DNA from: Saccharomycopsis fibuligera x Saccharomycopsis cf. fibuligera
Lineage: Eukaryota > Ascomycota > Saccharomycetes > Ascoideales > Saccharomycopsidaceae
Direction of reading: 5' to 3'
Assembly (NCBI GenBank): GCA_001936135.1
Contig: CP012816.1
Location: 3,283,501-3,347,500, forward strand
DNA: 64,000 bases
Shown: one piece after another, positions 31,546 through 39,600 of the stretch
Layout of the letters: the number at the start of each line of letters is the position of its first letter
Position numbering within the stretch: position 1 is the stretch's first letter
Program-made: the position numbers and the translations under genes
Notes under the pieces: model-generated
Told to the model about the DNA's origin: nothing
The model's input: only the letters and a program-made list of their open reading frames with translations
The model's database searches: none

Positions 31546-31884
31546 ATGAAGTTCTCTTCAACCGTTCTTACCTCTGCTTTAGTTTTTAGCATCTCAGTGT
31601 TTGCTGGACTTGACTATGACATCACAGAAATTTTACCAGACCTTGTTAGTGCTATCCCTGATGCTAAAAAATATACTGATCTTGTATCTGTAATTCCGAA
31701 AATTGAGCAAGGCTCTTCATTCAACACTGCTGGCGCAATTCAAACTCTTTTTTCTGCACTTCATGATTTCGAGGCTGACGCTCAAAGTTATCTTGCTTCC
31801 GCTACTGCTAATCCTTCTTATTCAGCATTATCTGCAGTATCTGCTTCGGGGGCTCCAACAACTCTTTCCAGCAAATACGAATGA
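31546..31884 (+). CDS. Small secreted protein, 112 residues, unknown function
   Basis: Not recognized. It has a textbook signal peptide (MKFSSTVLTSALVFSISVFAG), after which about 92 residues remain: an acidic, helical-looking region with a loosely repeated phrase (LPDLVSAIPD and TDLVSVIPK), then an Ala/Ser-rich tail ending SSKYE. No cysteines, no GPI tail, no basic cleavage pair. A TATA box is well placed and the ATG has a run of A before it. Codon use is like its neighbours, though rich in CTT and TCT. The abrupt end after a Ser/Ala tract could mean a truncated wall protein; no continuation was seen in the same frame. Confidence 0.62.
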   Translation: MKFSSTVLTSALVFSISVFAGLDYDITEILPDLVSAIPDAKKYTDLVSVIPKIEQGSSFNTAGAIQTLFSALHDFEADAQSYLASATANPSYSALSAVSASGAPTTLSSKYE

Positions 31885-33144
31885 ATGTTGTTCGGCAATT
31901 TTGCAAAATTCTTAGCAACTTACAGTTTATAAATGCAAAGAATTTTTCTTTTTCAGTATTCATAAGCTGATGTTAATTTGAAAAGTCTACTCTCTTGCTA
32001 CCAATTTTATTTTTACAAGCTCTTTAATCCTTTGATTTTTTTTTCTAATTTCTGGTTTCTTCAAGTACCTTATAATTGTTTTTTAATTTCTTGTTACACC
32101 ATAGAGTAATTTAAGTTTTGTGTTTTATTTTTTTAGTGTATAGAACATTTTTCTAGCTTAATTAACTTTCTATAATCTCACATTGTTATTGTGGTTGAAA
32201 AATTCTTATATTTAAGCATAAATATTGCTGTTACGGTCAAAAAGTGCTAGTGGGTAAGTTTATTACTCCCGTACGTCAAAACCCTCACCGCGCGACCTAG
32301 AAATGCATGTTGAGGAAACAGGAAGAGGCTATCCTGCACAACGGTAATCAACCCGTTTTGATTAAGTATCTACGTATACCACTACCGAACTAACTTCCTT
32401 CTATCTTTAATATATGTCATGTGATTAAGATACACTAATACATGAGTTTCGGAGTTAACTCCCATTGCACCAGCATTAGTCGAACTGGAGTCAATAAACA
32501 TGGTTTCATTCAGGGAAAATCCAGCAGTGGAGCGAAATTAGATCGTAAGCTAATGTTCTTTAATGGGAACCGGGGTAAGGTCCTAAGGGCAAACTTTATA
32601 GAGCGCTTTAGCTCCGTCTATCTCCTTTGTTATTATGTGCAACTAATATCTAATTTCTGTTACATTATATGATATGGCATAGAAGTTGAAATGGTTAGTG
32701 CGGTGTTTTCTTGGGTACATGTAGTATCAAATTTACTCCAATACCCAATGCAAAATTTAAAGGATGGTAACACCATTTAACTTTACGTTCAATGGTAATA
32801 CTATATGACTCGATACCACGACCCCAAGTTTGCGCAGCACCAAACTTGGAAGTGTGTTATAAGTTTACTATTAATACGTTATGATTTCTTCATATCATTT
32901 TTTACCGCTTTCTCCTAGAGACCGCCCAACTACATTACTTCAAGATCGTATTGATTTTTAGCCAGTTGATAACCCCTTTCAGAACCGTTTCAATCCTTGA
33001 AGACTCTTTGAAAAAAAAACTTTGAAATCAAAGTCACCATATTTGTATTACAAACAAGGATACTTTCACCAGTATTCTTCACTTACACTAGTAAGAAATA
33101 TCCGTTTTCTAAATTCACAAATAACCACGTATTTCAAACCAAGA
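31885..33144. other. Intergenic region between two small secreted protein genes
   Basis: 1.26 kb. The left half is T-rich; the middle (32270-32620) is higher in G+C. No ORF with features (32442-32672 is open by chance). The right part must be the promoter of the gene at 33145. Confidence 0.5.
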
Positions 33145-33501
33145 ATGCAGTTCACCACCGGCTTTCTTATCATAACCTCTCAGCTTTCCCAACTAATAAT
33201 AGCCATTACGCTACCCACACCCATAGCCAGCCATCCGCACAATAACAATTTTTTAAATCTTGCATCTCAATCGATATCCAGACCTCTTATAGCAACAATA
33301 GCAACCATTGGTCAAACCTCTACAAGTACAAGTACAACCGCTTTGAAGCAAGGCAAGGCACAGCAGCAACTTGGAAAAAGAAATTTAGATACAGATGCGA
33401 CTGTTACAACAGAATCTATTAAATTTATAGTTAACGGAGAGGAAGTTTTGTCTACTTATACTTATACATTGACTACTCCAGTTAACAAGTTAATCAACTA
33501 A
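33145..33501 (+). CDS. Small secreted protein with a Kex2-type KR site, unknown function
   Basis: 118 residues from the ATG at 33145; the frame extends upstream but only from a non-ATG codon. Residues 1 to about 22 form a hydrophobic signal sequence (FLIITSQLSQLIIAIT). A Ser/Thr/Asn-rich segment follows up to LGKR at 76-79, a dibasic Kex2-like site, leaving a 39-residue C-terminal part that begins NLDTDATVTTES and contains KFIVNGEEVLSTYTYTL. No cysteines, no GPI tail, no internal copies, so it does not have the repeat layout of an alpha-factor precursor. Function unknown. It converges with CDC37, 209 bases away. The ORF could be chance, but signal peptide plus KR plus ATG context argues otherwise. 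Confidence 0.55.
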   Translation: MQFTTGFLIITSQLSQLIIAITLPTPIASHPHNNNFLNLASQSISRPLIATIATIGQTSTSTSTTALKQGKAQQQLGKRNLDTDATVTTESIKFIVNGEEVLSTYTYTLTTPVNKLIN

Positions 33502-33710
33502 CTAAAATGTGAAAAATGTGGAACATGAGAGAAATAACTGAATAAACATTACCGAAGTCGAGCTTGGAAAAGGAAACACATACATTGATTAAAATTTAAT
33601 AATTATGGTTAGTTCGATTAAGCATGAAAAAATCAGATGTAAGAATGTAAAAGCACAAAAATATAAGAACGAAATAGAGCCTATAAAAAAACACTACCGC
33701 CAACTATAAA

Positions 33711-35414
33711 TCAATCAACTTCATCAGCTAAATCATTTTGTTTGCGGCGAAGACACAACACTGCGGACAGCTCCAACAAATGCAACATTTCATTTGATTG
33801 TTCATCATTCAATTTAGAGAAAACCTGGTTGACTTCATCTAATGATTGATTGGATACTGCGTTTTGTAATTCTGGTAACAACTTGGAAAACGCTGCGTAA
33901 GCTTCAGCATCGTCAGCCTGACTTGGTGGTGGCAATACCACTAGTTCGGCATTTGGATCGGTTGATCTTAACTCAATTGTAGCATTTTCGTCATTACCAT
34001 TATAGTTTTCCTTCATGTTTTCCCATTCATCTTCATTTTCTAAGACTGCTTGAATGCCAATTACTCCGCTTTTTTCAAATATTTCCAACACTTTCTCAGC
34101 ATCGTTTATTTTCATCGATGCAAAGACGTTGTTGATTTCTTCCAATGAACCAGTTTCTACTGCTTTTTTCATATTTTCTGGAAGTTTAATAAATTCATTG
34201 TACTTTGTAGCATCAATTTTTGGATCTGGGATATTCACAGTAAGCTGGCTATTTGGATCCAATGATTTCAACTGTATCTGTTCCTCTTGACCTTCATTAT
34301 CACCATCTAATGATGTCAAGTTGCTATTTTCTTTTTTCAAAATCTCACATCTATTTTTGATGTGTTCAAAAGTGCTATCGGTTTCCTTGAGAAGTAGAGA
34401 ATTGTCTTCCATAATCTTTTGGAAAAAAATTCCTATCCCTTTTTCGATTTGAGCAATTGGTGCATTTTTACCAGTCAAATCAGAGATGTATTGAATGATC
34501 AAAGATTGATGAATAATGTTTTTAGCAGTAGTAGAATCATTTTTTAATTGGAAATCAAAGGCCTTCATCAACAAGGCATCTTTTTGACTAGCCTTGATGA
34601 CAAATGGATTGGTTCTCAAGAATTTAGCGCTAGCTGGATAATCTTTGGCGCTAATTTTGCCAAAATTTTCAGTTTCTGGGTATAATTGCAAATCTTGCAA
34701 CTCTTCTTTATCAGATTTAGGTTTTCTCGTCGTATTTCCTGTCTTTTCATCTGACTTATTATCAACACTTGGTGCATTGAGGGTTTCAATTTGGGTTGTT
34801 TTCTTGAGTTCGGTTTTTTTCTTACTGGCTTGTGATTTTTTTTGCTCTGCTTCAGATTGCTTCTTAATTTGCTCTTTATTAAGGAAAGATGAGTCGAATC
34901 CAGTGTGCAAGTCTTCAGATGTGATATGATGGCTTTTTTGCTCGAGCAATTCATCTAATTTTTTCTGATTTTGAGTTGACACATTGTCAATTTTCTTTCG
35001 ATGTTGAACAACCAATTCTCTTAAATGTTGGCCGTCTTTCACGGTATTTTCATTAAAGATTTGAGTAAATAAATCTTCAATCATTTCATTATACGTTGGC
35101 GTATCTTGAACTTCTTCTTGTTTTGTCTTTTCATTTGGATCAAAATTGGAGCTGAGGAAGTTGTTTCTTTTGTCCTCATCGAGTAATTCCTCATTGGATA
35201 ACTTCAATAACATTTTGTCGACTCTTTCATTGAGATGGGTGTACATTTCCGTTTGAACTTTTATGAGTTTAATGTCATGATCGCGTTTAACACGTTCTTC
35301 ATGGATTTGTCTCTGTCTCATTCTGATAAAACTCTTCTTGTCGACGTTTGGATGGACTTCGACATCACTGTCGTCACTTAATTCAAGCTTATCCCACTTT
35401 GAGTAGTCAATCAT
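33711..35414 (-). CDS. CDC37: Hsp90 co-chaperone for protein kinases
   Basis: Loads kinases, including cyclin-dependent and MAP kinases, onto Hsp90. 567 residues (506 in S. cerevisiae). The N terminus, MIDYSKWDKLELSDDSDVEVHPN, is the family signature and includes the CK2-type serine context SDDSD. It is followed by a charged coiled-coil-like part (about 28-75), a Lys/Glu/Gln-rich linker and the Hsp90-binding domain (about 260-400), then two similar C-terminal modules. Each module carries LxSxDPNxxLxV followed by a block starting with 'NMKKAVETGSLEEINNVFASM' or its partner 'LQNAVSNQSLDEVNQVFSKL', an internal duplication. Two heat-shock-like inverted pentamers lie upstream. Confidence 0.94.
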   Translation of the reverse strand: MIDYSKWDKLELSDDSDVEVHPNVDKKSFIRMRQRQIHEERVKRDHDIKLIKVQTEMYTHLNERVDKMLLKLSNEELLDEDKRNNFLSSNFDPNEKTKQEEVQDTPTYNEMIEDLFTQIFNENTVKDGQHLRELVVQHRKKIDNVSTQNQKKLDELLEQKSHHITSEDLHTGFDSSFLNKEQIKKQSEAEQKKSQASKKKTELKKTTQIETLNAPSVDNKSDEKTGNTTRKPKSDKEELQDLQLYPETENFGKISAKDYPASAKFLRTNPFVIKASQKDALLMKAFDFQLKNDSTTAKNIIHQSLIIQYISDLTGKNAPIAQIEKGIGIFFQKIMEDNSLLLKETDSTFEHIKNRCEILKKENSNLTSLDGDNEGQEEQIQLKSLDPNSQLTVNIPDPKIDATKYNEFIKLPENMKKAVETGSLEEINNVFASMKINDAEKVLEIFEKSGVIGIQAVLENEDEWENMKENYNGNDENATIELRSTDPNAELVVLPPPSQADDAEAYAAFSKLLPELQNAVSNQSLDEVNQVFSKLNDEQSNEMLHLLELSAVLCLRRKQNDLADEVD

Positions 35415-35938
35415 TTTCGGATGGTTTTCAGTAAATTTGTTTTATGCTTTTTCTAGGTTCAATTGAGACAAAATTGCAAAAGAAGGCAAAATTGAGTGGC
35501 AGCGCTAAGTAGTGGTTAAATACAGACAATGGCAGACATAAGCAAAGAAAGGAAAATGGATCGGTGGATATTATTTTTTTTCTATTTTATTTTTATTTTG
35601 CCGCCTTTCAAGTGTTTTTCTCCACGCAGAGCAAAATCGATGCGCTTGATCGATAGAATGTTCTGGCAAGAGGAAGCTAAATGACACACTAACATGAAAA
35701 TATGTACAGGTTACCATACCGTGATTATGACATCTTTCCAGAATACATAGTCTGCATCTCAAAAAAAGGATATAGTTGCACTACAACGTATTGTAGACAG
35801 AATATAATTACGGTTATGCTATATAACATATTAGAATAGAATGCAGTGAATTAGAAAAAAAGCTAAAATTGAAAATTAAATTGAATAGTAGTAAAAGTAA
35901 AGTCTTTTTAATATTGATACAAGCCGCAAAAACATAAT
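35415..35938. other. Intergenic region CDC37 promoter / PGA2 3' flank
   Basis: 524 bases, AT-rich; contains the candidate heat-shock elements listed separately. The short ORF at 35571-35762 looks accidental. Confidence 0.5.
35656..35743. promoter_or_regulatory. Two heat-shock-element half arrays upstream of CDC37
   Basis: GAATGTTC (35656-35663) fits GAAnnTTC and TTCCAGAA (35736-35743) fits TTCnnGAA, the paired repeats bound by Hsf1. They lie 240-330 bases upstream of an Hsp90 co-chaperone gene. Neither has a third unit in phase, so the evidence is modest. Confidence 0.3.
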
Positions 35939-36376
35939 CTAATCTTCCAAGAGGTCAGCAATATCTTCGTCGTCACTTTCCTGCTGCTTTTGAATAGCTT
36001 CCAACATCTGCTGCTGCTTGGTTTTGATGTTTCTTCTGGTCTTTTGGCCCCAGCCCCATCCAGCTTCCTTTACGCCAGATGATTGGGCATCGTCGTCAAT
36101 TTTATCACCTTTGCCAAACAAATTGTCAACGGCCTCTTCGTTCTCATTGATGGTTTTCTCGAACTGCGCCTTCTTAGCTCTGATTATTTGTTGTCTGAGG
36201 ATAAGCTTGCGGATCAAGATGTAGCCGGCCACGATTATTAGTAAACGCAAGAACTTCTTCACGTCATAACCAAGCAATTCGCTAGGTAACCAGGTGAGCA
36301 ATAAATCGTAAAAAAAGGTTGGGATGGAGGCCCTGTAAAAAACAATAAGTTCCTGGAGGGTGAGTGAGGCAGCCAT
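35939..36376 (-). CDS. PGA2: Pga2-family ER protein (processing of Gas1 and ALP)
   Basis: Small ER/nuclear-envelope membrane protein needed for trafficking of Gas1 and alkaline phosphatase; exact activity unknown. 145 residues (129 in S. cerevisiae). One membrane segment at about 38-60 (KKFLRLLIIVAGYILIRKLIL), then a charged cytosolic tail with the family motif GWGWGQKTRRN (about 106-116), a Gln-rich stretch and an acidic end DEDIADLLED. Divergent from THO2 with 247 bases between starts. This is Pga2 in the S. cerevisiae sense, not a Candida putative GPI-anchored protein. Confidence 0.85.
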   Translation of the reverse strand: MAASLTLQELIVFYRASIPTFFYDLLLTWLPSELLGYDVKKFLRLLIIVAGYILIRKLILRQQIIRAKKAQFEKTINENEEAVDNLFGKGDKIDDDAQSSGVKEAGWGWGQKTRRNIKTKQQQMLEAIQKQQESDDEDIADLLED

Positions 36377-36623
36377 AGTTGTTTTGTGTGCTTGTGGAGA
36401 TAACTGGTAGTTGAGCTTTTAATTGAGTATTGACTGAAGACTGAGTGCCGAAATGATCCGGAGCAAATGGCAATTTTTCACTATTTAAGTAGCGAGTGTC
36501 TCACGTGGACAACCTTTCGGTTTTGCAGTGATTCCTCTAGACAAACAAGAGAAAATAACCAAAACACAATAATACTAGCAGTATCAGTAATATTCAGCAC
36601 ACTCCATTCAAACCGCCGGCAAC

Positions 36624-39600
36624 ATGAGTAGCGTCGATATCCTGCCTGCTTTGGAATTGGAGTGGGTCTACGTTACTGACGACTTTATAGCCAAGCTTAA
36701 GGACGATGCATATATTGAGCAGCTCTTTAAGGACATTGTTCCCGACAGAAACTATTCTGATAATGACAGGCTTTCCGAGTTCTTTTATGAATTCATCTAC
36801 TGCTTCACTGAATTCGAAAGATTTTCTACAAAAGATGGTATCAGTTTTATTAACTCCTTTCTCAGAAAATCCAACAGAAATAGTGTTGACAGACCATGTG
36901 CTATTGTTTTTATTCAGATGATCAACTTATTTCAATCAAGCATGAAAATGGAAACTTTGCTTAGAAACCTCACATTGCACAAGGCAATCCTCGGTAAATA
37001 TCTCAGGTCTGATTTGCTCAAATCCTCAAAGTTGGTGGATAACTATCTCAAGAAGCTCAGCAATTACATGAAAGATCAATCAAGAGTAAAAAACTACAAT
37101 TTGTTACATGAATGTGCTGAAGGTTACTCCAAATTGATTGTAGAGTTATACCAGGCAGTCAGCAGTAATGACGCATACTACATGGTAGATTACGTGAATA
37201 AAGTCATACTAAAATTAATTGGTACTTTCAACCTTGATCCAACAAGAGTGCTTGATATTGTGCTAGATATTTTTGTCAATAACATTTTGAAAAACTATAG
37301 ATTTTGCATCAATTTGTTGAAACAATCCACATGGTGGCCTATAAAAGATTCACTTCACAAACCCCAACAAATGGGACGTCTTACTGAAGGCGGAAGTGAC
37401 ATAGGTGCCCAAATTCTTGGTTTGAAGCTTTTAAATTACTATTATATAAAGAACAATGTCCCAGAAACTTTGAAATGCTTGATTGTTATTTTGATCAAAG
37501 AGGGCTTTATATCACTTGCATCAATTTCTCATTATTTATTACCAGATGATCTGGAATTGAAAAACTTGGAGGATTACTACAATGAATATATGGAAGATAA
37601 AATACTTAAAGCCAGTGCTTCCGCCTTATCTTTAGCTGCTCCATTGAAGGACGAAGAAGAAGGCGATAATAAAAGCTCTGGTGGTGGCGCTTCTGCGAAA
37701 GATTCTGCGGAATATCAGCTGCCTGCGAGCTACGAGGACAGAGAAGACATTTTGGCCCCATTGGGAAAGAAAACGAACTTCAAGTATGAATTCTTGAAAT
37801 ACTTTTTACTTTGTGGATTATACGATGAGTCAATATACTTGTTGACCAAGTACCCAATCTTGTCACAAATCAATGACGAAATTCCAAATTTGATTCATAG
37901 GGTGCTCAATGTGTGTGTCGACGATTTTTACTTTCAAAATTATCATCCAGTCAAAGATCTGAAAAATCAATTGTTGATAAGCAAAGCGGCAAAGACGGCA
38001 TATCCTAGAGACAATCACTATGTCGATTATGAAGATTACGCATTCAAAAATATTGAAATCTTTAAGCTTCATCCATCTTATGCTGATAAACACTTTATAT
38101 TTTTTTACCGCGAATGGAAGAAAAATTTACCAAAAGTTTCAACCGTGGATCAGCTAATCACAGTTTGTCACGAATTGTTATCTTTTAGTGGATCCAAGAT
38201 AAGTAATGATCCTGAATTGATTGCCAAACTTGTGAGAATTGGAAACACAGAAATCCAAAATTATACACAGCAACGCGATGATGGTAAAATCAGTCAAGAA
38301 GAGTTTAACAGTGGAATGGACAAGTGGTTTCAATTTTTTAGGAAATTTATCTTTATTGCTATCCCATTGCTCGGTACAAATGCTCCTATTATTGATGAAA
38401 TTTTCCAACTTTTTCAACTTTTCCCAATTAATAGAAGATACAATCTTTATGGTGAATTAGAAATGAGATTTAAAAAACGAAATTTGCATATAAATTTGGA
38501 ATACGACCAAGCAACAAAAAAGACCAAGGATGGATTAAAAAGATTATCCAAAACTAACGCTAATATAATCATGAGAAATTTATCTAAAATTGCCATTTCC
38601 AATCCATTACCATTCTTCCAAGTTATTACTACTCAAGTAGAAAGTTATGATAATTTGATTGACTTGATTGTACAATCAGCAAAATATTTCAACGAATATG
38701 CATGGGATGTTCTCAGTTATGTGCTATTGACAAGACTTACTTCCAGAAGAAATATTGTTCAAAAAGATGGGTTGAATGATAGATTATGGTTGCAAAATTT
38801 GGCTAATTTCATTGGCAAATTGTGTCTTACTTTTGCCACTAGATTCAATGCTAAGATTCTTACTGAATTCATTATCAAGCGTTTTTATGAATATGACAAT
38901 ATAACCATTATTTTGTTCAAAGAATTGTTAAATAATGTTTCTGGGGTTGCTAGTATATCAAACTTAACATTAAAACAGATTGAATTATTGAATAGCGGAG
39001 ATAGTGTGGCCAAGACAGTGTACAAGGTTATTTTTGATCAACGTTTTACCAAGTTGAATATCAGAGCATCAACAAAGTATTTGACCGGTTTGGCTGCTCA
39101 AGATATTGACTCAGGATTACATAAAACCCCAGACGAATCAGTTTCTAAACTTTCAGAGCTTTTCATTCTCATGACAAACTACTTTTCCAATCAGGTATTT
39201 TTGGACAGATCCAATGAAAATCACTCCAAAATTTTGTCTAACAGAAATGATGAACTTAATGGGTTGATTCATACATACATTACCATGCTTAACTATTTTG
39301 AAATTAAACCTGAGTTCCTTCAGGAAAATTTGCTAAGCTTAGATCAGTTGCTTATAAAATTCAATGTGGACATTGCATGGGTATTTGACTTGTGGCGAAA
39401 AACTCTTTCAAAGCAAATTGCCGAAGAATACAAAACTAGCCCGAGATCATTCACCCAAAAAAGCCCATGGTCAAAGACCCTTATTCCAATCATGCATAGT
39501 CTCAAAAATGCTAGTTTTTACAATACGGTTGATTGGAAATTTTTAAATAATGGGCTTTTTGTATCATTTTGGCAGCTTTCATTGTACGATATAAACTACC

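Noticed and set aside
33145-33501. Alpha-factor-like pheromone precursor
   Set aside because: It has a signal peptide and a KR site but only one mature segment and no repeated peptide.
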